In this document: one piece after another, positions 49,146-56,934 of the stretch | Layout of the letters: every line of letters starts with the position of its first letter | Position numbering within the stretch: the first letter of the stretch is position 1 | Assembly: GCA_902363555.1 (NCBI GenBank) | Contig: CABJAM010000001.1 | Location: 434,001 to 498,000 of the forward strand | DNA: 64,000 bases | Reading direction: 5' to 3' | From: Lachnospiraceae bacterium | GTDB lineage: Bacteria > Bacillota > Clostridia > Lachnospirales > Lachnospiraceae | Position numbers and translations under genes: made by a program | Notes under the pieces: model-generated | The model's input: the letters and a program-made list of their open reading frames with translations, nothing else | Told to the model about the DNA's origin: nothing | The model's database searches: none

Positions 49146-49235
49146 AAAAACACTCCTTCTCGAATGTATTTGCGTAAAACACTGATTATCTTTTATTCTA
49201 GCACAAATGGGGGATTGAAACAAGTCGGAAATGTG

Positions 49236-49295
49236 GCGAGGTTCGGAGCAAGGCGCGGAGCGAGATTCAGAGCGAGGTTCGGAGCGAGGTTCGGA
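49236..49295. repeat. Five 12-bp tandem repeats
   Basis: Units 49236, 49248, 49260, 49272 and 49284; consensus GCGAGGTTCGGA. Units 1, 4 and 5 are identical. The last unit contains the first eight bases of the long palindrome, so the array looks like a tandem expansion of the palindrome's end. Confidence 0.9.
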
Positions 49296-49564
49296 AAACA
49301 CTGCGCTCCGGGGGCGGATGGGGGTGCCCAGGTGCAGGTTGGGGAGCGGTTTCGCCATTTAAGAATGTCTAAGGGGCCAGGTGTTTGCTAAGGGCAATCT
49401 GGTGAAAAGAAGGGGAGTATTCTTCTTTTTTGTTCCGTTCTTAGTTCTTTTCACCAGATTTACGCAAATACCTGCCCCCTAAGACTTTCTAAAATGGCTG
49501 TAATGCTCCCCAACCTGCACCTGGGCACCCCCGTCCGCCCCCGGAGCGCAGTGTTTTCCGAACC
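49288..49564. repeat. 277-bp near-perfect palindrome (element copy B)
   Basis: Left arm 49288-49411 and right arm 49445-49564 are inverted copies with a 33-base centre. The outer 60 bases agree at 59 positions; the inner parts diverge more but still align end to end (CTGGTGAAAAGAA on both sides of the centre). The core is related to the element at 18709-18905, in the opposite orientation. As RNA it would form a hairpin of roughly 120 pairs. Confidence 0.93.
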
Positions 49565-49661
49565 ATTTACGTTGTCGCGGTTTGTGGTTTGGTCGATGTC
49601 GATAGTGATTGTGATTTTGGGATGATTGTAATTGCAATGGGAGTTGCGATTTTGGGATGTA

Positions 49662-49690
49662 TTGACTTTGAATATAAAATTTGCTATGAT
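49662..49690 (+). promoter_or_regulatory. Promoter for the unknown repeat protein
   Basis: TTGACT at 49662-49667, a 17-base spacer and TATGAT at 49685-49690, followed by GGAGG about 20 bases later and the ATG at 49720. Confidence 0.68.
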
Positions 49691-49719
49691 GGGGTCAAAT
49701 TTGCTTTGGAGGTGTTCTT

Positions 49720-50382
49720 ATGAAAAAGGGTCGGATCAGACTTGTGAGTGCGTTGGCGCTTTTTGCTGCGTGCCTTTTTTTCGTTGGGGCATTTCCTTTT
49801 TTGGGCGTTGATGGCAGTGATGAGGTTGGCGAAACGGTGCGTTCGGCGGCTGAGAATACGGTGCTCCCGATGGATGCGGCTGTGTGGCTGGCTGGGGATG
49901 GGGTGTGCTCGATAGACGCGGGTGTGCGGTTGGCGGGCGAAACGGCGCGTTTGGTGGATGCGGCTGTGCGGCTGGATGGGGCTGCGGATCTCACGATGGT
50001 TTCGGCTGTGCGGTCGGATGGAGATTTTGCGGGGCGCTTGGATGCGGGATTGCAGGCGCGTGGTCTGGGTGGCCTGGATGGGGGCGTGCATATGCAGTCG
50101 TCTGGCGGGCGGCTTGGGGCGGTGGATATGGTGATCGGCCAGTCTGCGGTGCGCGGTGCTGCTGCTGGGGTGTCCGGCGTGAGAAATACGAAGAATATGC
50201 GGGGATTTTTTATGAGCCTGCTTATTTTATATATGATTGCCAATACTCTTATCTTTTTTGATAAGAGCTGTTTCTATGTTAAAAATCAAAGGTCTTTTTT
50301 CTATATCAGATATTCTCTGATTCTTCTCAATGTGATCCATCAGGCGGACGGAAAACACCGCCAACTCCATAGTATGGCATAA
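49720..50382 (+). CDS. Unknown exported or membrane protein with degenerate 13-15 residue repeats
   Basis: The product has 220 residues and no domain I recognise. Residues 7-29 form a signal or membrane helix (LVSALALFAACLFFVGAFPF). Residues about 50-135 are a run of degenerate units of the kind DAAVWLAGDG, DAGVRLAGET, DAAVRLDGAA, DAGLQARGLG. A second helix follows at about 165-183, and the tail is basic and aromatic. The repeats are G-rich at the DNA level. Promoter and GGAGG support expression, yet the composition is like the expanded linker of the 31754 gene, so part of it may be a recent repeat expansion. It could also be a decayed gene. Confidence 0.55.
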   Translation: MKKGRIRLVSALALFAACLFFVGAFPFLGVDGSDEVGETVRSAAENTVLPMDAAVWLAGDGVCSIDAGVRLAGETARLVDAAVRLDGAADLTMVSAVRSDGDFAGRLDAGLQARGLGGLDGGVHMQSSGGRLGAVDMVIGQSAVRGAAAGVSGVRNTKNMRGFFMSLLILYMIANTLIFFDKSCFYVKNQRSFFYIRYSLILLNVIHQADGKHRQLHSMA

Positions 50383-50423
50383 GATCCCTTTCCGGGGGTT
50401 TGTTTGGGTTTATGAGCGCGTGT

Positions 50424-50449
50424 AACAGTTGGCTTTTGTGAACCGTTAC
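50424..50449. repeat. Small dispersed palindrome, copy 5
   Basis: AACAGTTGGC-N6-GAACCGTTAC in the gap before the Na/Pi cotransporter gene. Confidence 0.6.
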
Positions 50450-50523
50450 GGGCTTTTACCTTTCCGGCGCCGGTACCCTGCTATAAGTGCGCCGTTACTA
50501 TGGATTAAAGTGAGGAATTGAAT

Positions 50524-52179
50524 ATGGATTTATACAGTATCATGGGATTACTGGGCGGTCTTGCGTTATTTCTTTATGGAATGCAGATGATGAGCACAGG
50601 GCTGGAGGCTGCGGCCGGAAACCGGATGAAACAGATACTTGAACGGCTGACGGCCAACCGCGTGGTGGGTGTTCTTGTGGGCGCCGGAATTACGGCGGTC
50701 ATTCAGTCGTCCTCGGCGACCACAGTTATGGTGGTGGGTTTTGTCAATTCGGGGATGATGACGCTGCGTCAGGCAGTATGGCTGATCATGGGCGCCAATA
50801 TTGGCACGACGATCACCGGACAGCTCATTGCGCTGAATGTGGAGGCCATTGCCCCGCTGCTTGCCTTTTTGGGCGTGGTGGCTATTGTTTTTATAAAAAA
50901 TGTGAAGGTAAACAATTACGGGCGGATATTGGCCGGATTAGGCGTTTTGTTTATCGGTATGGGTATGATGGGCGACGCTATGGTTCCACTGAGAATGTCG
51001 GAGGCGTTTATTTCCCTGATGACCCAGTTTTCCAATCCGCTGCTGGGTATACTGGCAGGTATGATATTTACAGCGATCATCCAGTCCTCGTCGGCATCTG
51101 TGGGGATATTGCAGACGTTGGCCATGAGCGGACTTATCGGACTGCCCAGCGCGGTGTATGTACTGTTTGGCCAGAATATCGGCACATGTATTACAGCGGT
51201 GCTGGCGTCCATCGGCACAAGCCGGAACGCCAAACGGACGACGATCATTCACCTGATGTTTAATGTATTTGGAACCACATTATTTACGGTTATTTGCATG
51301 ACGCTGCCCCTGGTGGATTTTGTGGGCGGGCTGACCCCGGATAATCCTGCTGCTCAGATTGCCAATATGCATACGCTGTTTAATATTGTTACAACACTTT
51401 TATTGCTGCCGGCCGGCGGCCTTCTTGTACGTATTGCACAGCGCCTGCTGCCGGACAGGGAAATGGAGATAACGGATGGGCATCAGCTTATGTATATTAA
51501 AAATAAAAGGCTCCCTGCCGGAAGCAGTATCGGTACATCGGCGGTGGCTGTGGACAGCATCCAAAATGAGGTCTGTCGTATGACCGAGATGGTAAAGTAT
51601 AATCTGGACCAGGGCTTTAATCAGCTTCAAAAGCCGGAGGAACATTCCCGGAAGGATATCGAAGATAAAGAGGAATATATCGATTATCTCAATAAAGAGA
51701 TTTCACAATTTATATCGGAGATGATCGTTCACGAAAAGAATGAACAGGATTCCCAGAGTATCAGCGGTTATTTTAAAATCTGCGGCGATCTGGAGCGCAT
51801 CGGCGATCACGCGGTAAATCTGGCCGGCTACGCGGATGCGCTGGAGCGCTATGATACGAGGCTGACACCGTCGGAACTGACAGAAATTTCGGAAATGAAG
51901 CAGATTTGCAGCAGCTCTATGGAGCTGGTGCTGGAATGTCAGCGTTTTCTCAGTCCGGAGCTGTTTTCCCAGGTGGCGGCCGCGGAACAGCATATTGACG
52001 ATATGACGGAGCAATTTCGCAAAAACCAGATCGGGCGCATGCAGCGCGGCGAATGTAACAGCGCTGCCAGTGTTTTATATTCCGAGATTTTAACGGACTT
52101 TGAACGCATCGGAGATCATATACTTAATATAGGTCAGGCGCTGCTGCAAATGTCCGGCGATTTTAGCCGGCGGCAATGA
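50524..52179 (+). CDS. Na/Pi cotransporter family protein with PhoU-like domain
   Basis: The product has 551 residues. The membrane part contains two inverted Na_Pi_cotrans repeats, each with the QSSS motif (AVIQSSSATTVMVVGFVNSG and AIIQSSSASVGILQTLAMSG). The C-terminal third, from about 340, is helical and PhoU-like (GDLERIGDHAVNLAGYADAL; FERIGDHILNIGQALLQMSG), binding metal and probably regulating transport. It should import phosphate with sodium. The sodium-type ATP synthase c subunit downstream fits a sodium-based economy. The ATG at 50524 follows GAGG. Confidence 0.93.
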   Translation: MDLYSIMGLLGGLALFLYGMQMMSTGLEAAAGNRMKQILERLTANRVVGVLVGAGITAVIQSSSATTVMVVGFVNSGMMTLRQAVWLIMGANIGTTITGQLIALNVEAIAPLLAFLGVVAIVFIKNVKVNNYGRILAGLGVLFIGMGMMGDAMVPLRMSEAFISLMTQFSNPLLGILAGMIFTAIIQSSSASVGILQTLAMSGLIGLPSAVYVLFGQNIGTCITAVLASIGTSRNAKRTTIIHLMFNVFGTTLFTVICMTLPLVDFVGGLTPDNPAAQIANMHTLFNIVTTLLLLPAGGLLVRIAQRLLPDREMEITDGHQLMYIKNKRLPAGSSIGTSAVAVDSIQNEVCRMTEMVKYNLDQGFNQLQKPEEHSRKDIEDKEEYIDYLNKEISQFISEMIVHEKNEQDSQSISGYFKICGDLERIGDHAVNLAGYADALERYDTRLTPSELTEISEMKQICSSSMELVLECQRFLSPELFSQVAAAEQHIDDMTEQFRKNQIGRMQRGECNSAASVLYSEILTDFERIGDHILNIGQALLQMSGDFSRRQ

Positions 52180-52193
52180 TTTTGAGAGGAGTA

Positions 52194-53033
52194 ATGATGA
52201 AAGTTAATTTTATCCAAACGTTTTTGAAAGGGCTGTGTGTGGGTGGAACGATGCTTGTGCCCGGGGTCAGCGGTGGTTCCATGGCGATGATCCTGGGTGA
52301 GTATGACCGTCTGGTGTCCTCAGTGAGTTCTTTTATGAAGCATAAAAAGGAAAGCGCGCTTTTCCTCGGGCTGTTTGCTCTGGGAGGCGCCGCAGGGATG
52401 GTGGCGTTTGCCAATCCCCTTCAGCGGCTGATCGCACTGTTTCCTCTGCCGATGATGTACTTTTTTATCGGAGCGGTGGCCGGGGGCGTGCCGCTGATGT
52501 ACCGCAAGGCCCGGGTGAGCCGCATATCCTTTGCGTCCGTGGCCTGGCTGCTGGCCGGTGTGGCAATCGTCCTGCTGCTGAACTTTCTTCCGACTGGGAT
52601 GATTTCCGTGGGAAGTTCCCTGGCGGAGCGTTCCATTGCCGGATACGCCGTAATGATCGCGGCTGGTTTTATCGCGGCGATCGCGCTCATACTTCCAGGG
52701 ATCAGCGTTTCCTATATGCTGCTGATCATGGGCATTTATGATCCGGTCATGGCGGCCATCGGCGGGCTGCATTTTGCGGTGCTTTTGCCGCTGGGTATCG
52801 GGCTGGTGCTCGGTATTATTCTGACCACAAGACTGCTGGAAACATTGATGGAGCGGTTCCCCGGAGCCACCTACATGATGATTTTGGGTTTTGTGATCGG
52901 TTCCATCATTTATGTTTTTCCGGGGCTGCCCTCAGGCATCTGGTGGCTATGGTGCGCCGTGGGATTGGCCGCAGGATTTTCCATTATCCGGCTGCTGTGT
53001 AAGAAGGAAGAAAACTACGTTACAAATAAATAA
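52194..53033 (+). CDS. DUF368 family polyprenyl-phosphate transporter
   Basis: This 279-residue membrane protein has about eight helices and the DUF368 signature KGLCVGGTMLVPGVSGGSMA near the start and the repeat IALILPGISVSYMLL later. DUF368 proteins (PopT) have been shown to recycle undecaprenyl phosphate across the membrane for wall synthesis. It starts 14 bases after the cotransporter stop, behind GAGAGGAG, so the two are probably cotranscribed. Two adjacent ATGs (52194 and 52197) are possible. Confidence 0.9.
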   Translation: MMKVNFIQTFLKGLCVGGTMLVPGVSGGSMAMILGEYDRLVSSVSSFMKHKKESALFLGLFALGGAAGMVAFANPLQRLIALFPLPMMYFFIGAVAGGVPLMYRKARVSRISFASVAWLLAGVAIVLLLNFLPTGMISVGSSLAERSIAGYAVMIAAGFIAAIALILPGISVSYMLLIMGIYDPVMAAIGGLHFAVLLPLGIGLVLGIILTTRLLETLMERFPGATYMMILGFVIGSIIYVFPGLPSGIWWLWCAVGLAAGFSIIRLLCKKEENYVTNK

Positions 53034-53050
53034 AAAAGGAGTGTACACAT

Positions 53051-54376
53051 TTGGATTCGATTCCCCAACAGATATGTTTGCAGATTATTTTAATACTTAT
53101 CAACGCATTTTTTGCATCAACGGAAATTGCCGTTATCTCCCTCAATGGTACGAAGCTGAAGAAAATGGCACAGGAGGGCGATAAAACGGCAAAGCGGCTG
53201 TTAAAGCTGGTGGAGGAGCCGGCTGGTTTTTTATCCACCATTCAGATCGGAATCACCCTGGCTGGCTTTTTGGGCAGCGCGTTTGCCGCCGACAATTTCT
53301 CCGAGTACCTTGTGACATGGATCTATGATGATCTGGGCTTTCATGCACTGCCCATGGCGGCCGTCGATACGCTGTCGGTCATTGTGATCACATTGATTTT
53401 ATCTTATTTTACCCTGATCTTCGGTGAGCTGGTGCCCAAGCGTATTGCCATGCAAAAACCTTACGAGGTGGCGAAGCTTTCCTGCGGTGTGGTCAGCGGC
53501 GTGGCTCTGATCATGCGTCCGGTGGTGGCGTTTTTATCGTTGTCCACCAATGCTGTGCTGCGACTGCTGCGTATGAAAACCGAAGCATCGGAGGAAAATG
53601 TCACGGAAGATGAAATCCGTATGATGGTGGATCTGGGCGAGGAAAAGGGCGTGATCGACGCGGATGAAAAGAACTGGATTCATAATGTATTTGCCTTTGA
53701 TGACACACGTGTCCGGGAGATCATGGTACATAGTGCGGATGTGGTCCGTATATTTACCAGGAGCACTTCCAGGGAAATAATGGATGTTATCAAAGACAGC
53801 GGCTTATCGAGGATTCCGGTATGTGATAAGGATATTAACGATATTATCGGTATTTTATATGTCCGGGATTATCTGGAAGCGGACCATGAAGCCCGGGCCG
53901 ATATTCAGGGGCTTGTGCGTCCGGCGTATTTTATTCCGGAGACGATGGCGGCGGACGATCTGTTTAAGGATATGCAGCGTAAGAAAATCCATTTCGCCGT
54001 TGTGGTGGATGAATTTGGCGAGATTGCCGGCATCATCACGATGGAGGATCTGCTGGAGGAAATTGTGGGCAATATTTATGACGAGTACGACCGGCCTGAA
54101 AACAGTGAGGTGGAGCAGATCGACGGCAGCCACTGGCGGGTGGACGGCGACTGCGATATTGAGACGGTCACAGAGACGCTGGGCGTGCCCCTGGAGATCA
54201 GTTCAGATTATGACACGGTGGGCGGGCTTATATTTTCCCACCTCCATACAATACCAAAGGATGGGGCTGTGTTTGAGCTGAATATCGGACCGTTGATTTT
54301 TCATGTGACACGGATCGAGAACCGACGGGTTTTGGAGGTCATTATCGAAATTCCCCGCGGGGAGGCGCAGGTGTGA
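53051..54376 (+). CDS. CNNM/CorC-type transporter (DUF21 plus CBS pair)
   Basis: The product has 441 residues starting at TTG 53051 behind AAAAAAGGAG. The N-terminal DUF21 membrane domain (about 1-190) contains FFASTEIAVISLN and the FGELVPKRIAMQ motif. Two CBS repeats follow (about 205-330; VREIMVHSADVVRI and PVCDKDINDIIGILYVRDYL), then a CorC/HlyC C-terminal domain (RVDGDCDIETVTETLGVPLE). Such proteins are linked to magnesium and cobalt efflux; the old name hemolysin is misleading. It ends the nptA-popT-corC unit, just before a strong terminator. Confidence 0.92.
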   Translation: MDSIPQQICLQIILILINAFFASTEIAVISLNGTKLKKMAQEGDKTAKRLLKLVEEPAGFLSTIQIGITLAGFLGSAFAADNFSEYLVTWIYDDLGFHALPMAAVDTLSVIVITLILSYFTLIFGELVPKRIAMQKPYEVAKLSCGVVSGVALIMRPVVAFLSLSTNAVLRLLRMKTEASEENVTEDEIRMMVDLGEEKGVIDADEKNWIHNVFAFDDTRVREIMVHSADVVRIFTRSTSREIMDVIKDSGLSRIPVCDKDINDIIGILYVRDYLEADHEARADIQGLVRPAYFIPETMAADDLFKDMQRKKIHFAVVVDEFGEIAGIITMEDLLEEIVGNIYDEYDRPENSEVEQIDGSHWRVDGDCDIETVTETLGVPLEISSDYDTVGGLIFSHLHTIPKDGAVFELNIGPLIFHVTRIENRRVLEVIIEIPRGEAQV

Positions 54377-54439
54377 CACCCCGCAAGGGAGCCATAAAAC
54401 GTGTACGTATAACGGCTACCAGCAGGTAACCAGGTGACC

Positions 54440-54478
54440 AAAAAGTCCGGAAATATACACAAATTCCGGACTTTTTTT
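54440..54478 (+). terminator. Intrinsic terminator before the ATP synthase operon
   Basis: AGTCCGGAA pairs with TTCCGGACT over an 11-base loop, with A residues on the left and seven T residues on the right. It isolates the ATP synthase operon from the CNNM gene and could work in both directions. Confidence 0.92.
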
Positions 54479-54605
54479 GATGGCTATTAATAAAAAATTT
54501 ACAATTTTTCAGGTGGAATAAATTTCGGAACTGTGGTAATATTATCCGTAGATATGTGTAACGGCGACGCTGGTATTTTTGCGTCTGTAGAAGGTGAGAC
54601 TGACG

Positions 54606-54938
54606 ATGAAGGATAAGAAGACAAATCACGATGTATTTAAAGCGCTGGCGCTCATTACCCAGCTTGGCATAGGTATGCTCGTGCCTGTCGTGCTCTGTTT
54701 TTTTATCGGACGGTGGCTGGATAACCTTCTGAATACCGGATTCTTTATCATCATATTTCTTATCCTGGGCATTCTTGCAGCTTACAGAAACCTCTTTGTC
54801 TATACGAGGCCGTTGCTCAAGGGCACAAAGGAGCGGGAGCAGGAAAAGTTCTGGCGCGCCTGGGAAAAGCGCGGCGGCGAAGGTGAGGACCGGCGCCGGG
54901 CGGATCGAAAGGAGCAGGAAGATGAGCATAAAAAATAG
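54606..54938 (+). CDS. atpZ: AtpZ/AtpI-like small membrane protein
   Basis: This 110-residue protein has two membrane helices (about 12-34 and 42-60; ALALITQLGIGMLVPVVLCF and TGFFIIIFLILGILAAYRN) and a highly charged C-terminus rich in Arg, Lys and Glu. It is the first gene of the ATP synthase operon. AtpZ with AtpI has been linked to magnesium or calcium supply and to assembly of the rotor ring. The ATG at 54606 is preferred over an in-frame GTG that overlaps the ribosome site. The charged tail resembles a coiled coil. Confidence 0.85.
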   Translation: MKDKKTNHDVFKALALITQLGIGMLVPVVLCFFIGRWLDNLLNTGFFIIIFLILGILAAYRNLFVYTRPLLKGTKEREQEKFWRAWEKRGGEGEDRRRADRKEQEDEHKK

Positions 54939-55338
54939 ACTGTCGCGATACCATGAGACGCTGGTGGAGCTGGTGGCCGGAATCATGCCGATTACACTAA
55001 TCGTTGGAGTTGTGGGGGTATTTATTGTCTCCGAAAAACTCAAGTTTTGTATAAGTCTCCTCATCGGGGCGCTGGGTGCTGCGCTGTTGGCCATCCATAT
55101 TTATATCACTATTGACAGAGGGCTGGATATGGTGCCGGATGATGCGGGCAAATATGCAAAACGAAATTATGCATTGCGATTGATCTTTATGATTTTGGTC
55201 GTTTTATGCGGACTGAAGCTGCCGTTTCTCCACTTTGGGGGGATATTTTTGGGGCTTCTGACGCTGAAGGGGTCCGTTTATCTGCGGCCACTGACGCATA
55301 AGATCATATCAGCAAAAGTCTATAACGAAGGAAGGTGA
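54922..55338 (+). CDS. atpI: ATP synthase subunit I-like membrane protein
   Basis: The product has 138 residues and four membrane helices (about 18-36, 43-62, 87-105 and 110-126). It lies where AtpI is found, between AtpZ and subunit a; AtpI is a chaperone that helps assemble the c ring, especially in sodium-type enzymes. Sequence similarity is loose, so the name rests on position, size and topology. The ATG follows AAAGGAG and overlaps the end of the previous gene by 17 bases. Confidence 0.82.
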   Translation: MSIKNRLSRYHETLVELVAGIMPITLIVGVVGVFIVSEKLKFCISLLIGALGAALLAIHIYITIDRGLDMVPDDAGKYAKRNYALRLIFMILVVLCGLKLPFLHFGGIFLGLLTLKGSVYLRPLTHKIISAKVYNEGR

Positions 55339-55342
55339 GTGA

Positions 55343-56038
55343 ATGGGAAATGAAGTTGACTTTATGATACACGGGTATCTGGAGCTGTCCTTTTTTGGCA
55401 CCACAGTCTACATTACGACGACCCATGTGTGCATGTTTATCGTGTGTGCATTCCTCGTCATCATAGGCCTGGTGGTCAACCGGAAGATGAAGCATGCCAG
55501 GGAGGTGCCCGAGGGTATCCAGAATCTGGCGGAATACTACGTTCAGACGCTGGACGGTATCGTCAAAGGCAACATGTTCAGGCATTGGCGGAAATATGCC
55601 AATTATATTCTGACGATTTTCATGTTCATTTTGGTGGCAAACATTTCCGGTATTTTCGGCCTGCGTCCGCCAACGGCAGATTACTGTACCACATTGACGC
55701 TGGCTTTGATCACCTTTGTGGTCATTCAGTTCAATGCGTTCCGTACTAATGGTGTGGGCGGTTATTTAAAAAGCCTCACTCAGCCGCTGCCGCTTTTGTT
55801 CCCGATCAACGTGATCGGTGAATTTGCGACGCCGGTCTCCCTGTCATTGCGTCTTTTCGGCAATATCATGGGTGGTACGGTTATGATGGCGCTGTTTTAC
55901 GGTCTGCTCCCAAAGCTGGTGACGATCGGTATCCCGGTATTTTTGCATGCTTACCTGGATTTATTTGCAGGTGCGATCCAGACATACGTATTTTGTATGC
56001 TGAGTATGGTATTTATTAACGACAAGCTGCCGGAATAA
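55343..56038 (+). CDS. atpB: ATP synthase subunit a
   Basis: This 231-residue stator membrane protein forms the ion half-channels. The essential arginine is R170 in VSLSLRLFGNIMGG, and the last helices read AYLDLFAGAIQTYVFCMLSM. Length is typical. It begins five bases after the subunit I stop. Sodium and proton versions differ subtly in this subunit; the c subunit gives the clearer answer here. Confidence 0.96.
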   Translation: MGNEVDFMIHGYLELSFFGTTVYITTTHVCMFIVCAFLVIIGLVVNRKMKHAREVPEGIQNLAEYYVQTLDGIVKGNMFRHWRKYANYILTIFMFILVANISGIFGLRPPTADYCTTLTLALITFVVIQFNAFRTNGVGGYLKSLTQPLPLLFPINVIGEFATPVSLSLRLFGNIMGGTVMMALFYGLLPKLVTIGIPVFLHAYLDLFAGAIQTYVFCMLSMVFINDKLPE

Positions 56039-56041
56039 GGA

Positions 56042-56068
56042 GACAGTTCAGATTGGCCGAACTGTTAC
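56042..56068. repeat. Small dispersed palindrome, copy 6
   Basis: GACAGTTCAGATTGGCCGAACTGTTAC, the most symmetrical copy, located in the 84-base gap between atpB and atpE inside the ATP synthase operon. It would fold in the mRNA just upstream of atpE. Confidence 0.75.
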
Positions 56069-56122
56069 ATTAAGGCAAAACTCGAATTGATTGAGAATCC
56101 GAAAAATAAGGAGGAAATTATT

Positions 56123-56386
56123 ATGATAACAAATGAAGGTTTAGTATTAGCGTGTTCAGCAATTGGTGCAGGTCTGGCCATGATCGCCGGTATCGGACCT
56201 GGTATTGGTCAGGGTATCGCCGCAGGTCACGGTGCTGCAGCCGTAGGACGCAACCCGGGCGCAAAGGGTGATATTACATCCACCATGCTTTTAGGTCAGG
56301 CCGTTGCCGAGACGACCGGTCTTTACGGTCTTGTTATTGCGCTGATCCTTTTATTTGCAAATCCACTTTATGGAAAATTGAGCTGA
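56123..56386 (+). CDS. atpE: ATP synthase subunit c, sodium-type
   Basis: This 87-residue rotor subunit has two helices and a polar loop RNPGAKGD. The residues that bind sodium in the Ilyobacter tartaricus ring (Q32, V63, E65, S66, T67, Y70) have counterparts here with a shift of two: Q30, V61, E63, T64, T65 and Y68 (VAETTGLYGL). A proton-type subunit would lack this set. The enzyme therefore most likely couples to Na+. AAGGAGG precedes the ATG, consistent with the high translation expected of a multi-copy subunit. Confidence 0.95.
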   Translation: MITNEGLVLACSAIGAGLAMIAGIGPGIGQGIAAGHGAAAVGRNPGAKGDITSTMLLGQAVAETTGLYGLVIALILLFANPLYGKLS

Positions 56387-56424
56387 CCTTGAATAAGAAA
56401 TATAACCGAAGGGAGGCTTAAAGC

Positions 56425-56934
56425 TTGGACGGAAGATTGTTTGGACTTGATGCCCAGCTGCTTTTTGACGCGCTGGTCATGTTCATCTTCATTATGCTTC
56501 TGTATGTGATTCTGTCAAAGCTGTTTTTCAAGCCGGTGCGCGCTTTCCTTGAGAAACGTCAGGAGGGCATTGACAAGGCCCATGAGGAGGCTTTGGAAAA
56601 CCGGAGGAAGGCAGAGGAACTTAAAGCCGTTTATGAAGAAAAGTTAAAAGAAGTGAATAAAGAAGCCGAAAATCTTATGTCCGTATCCCGCAGGCAGGCA
56701 TTAAAGCAGCAGGAGGAAATTGTTGCCGGGGCAAAGAGTCGCGCCGCGGCCATACTTTCACAGGCGCAGGAAGAGGCGCTGGCGGAAAAACTGGCGGTGA
56801 AGGATGATGTGAAGCACCAGATGGCCGAGATCGCGGGCCTTTTGGCGTCGGAATTTGTCTCTGCCGACGATAAGTTCCGTCAGGCGATGCTGGTGGAGGA
56901 AGCCTTAAAGGAAATGGGTGGTGACGCATGGTAG
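56425..56934 (+). CDS. atpF: ATP synthase subunit b, first of two
   Basis: This 169-residue stator protein has an N-terminal membrane helix (about 11-31) and a long charged helix for dimerisation (FLEKRQEGIDKAHEEALENR onward), ending LVEEALKEMGGDAW. It starts at TTG 56425, eight bases after GGGAGG. A second, different b-type gene follows with a 7-base overlap, so the stator stalk is probably a b/b' heterodimer. The shared end pattern (EEALKEMG here, EQTLNEMG there) points to an old duplication. Confidence 0.93.
   Translation: MDGRLFGLDAQLLFDALVMFIFIMLLYVILSKLFFKPVRAFLEKRQEGIDKAHEEALENRRKAEELKAVYEEKLKEVNKEAENLMSVSRRQALKQQEEIVAGAKSRAAAILSQAQEEALAEKLAVKDDVKHQMAEIAGLLASEFVSADDKFRQAMLVEEALKEMGGDAW

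Larger units (their letters stand above)
49146..49719. other. 574-base gap dominated by repeats
   Basis: It holds five 12-bp repeats (49236-49295), the 277-bp palindrome (49288-49564), and a run of G/T-rich low-complexity sequence followed by a promoter at 49662-49690. No coding gene seen. Confidence 0.7.

Noticed and set aside
49236..49295. Short regular repeats that might be a CRISPR array
   Set aside because: Units are contiguous 12-mers with no spacers and no cas genes are present; it is a simple tandem repeat.
49146..49358. In-frame N-terminal extension of the NrdG-like protein
   Set aside because: It translates the 12-bp repeat (SEPR units) and part of the palindrome, lacks a ribosome site, and a good AAGGAG-ATG start exists at 49145.
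53784..54281. 165-residue plus-strand frame inside the CNNM gene
   Set aside because: Out-of-frame shadow of a clear CBS/CorC domain gene; Arg/Trp-rich product typical of a wrong frame.
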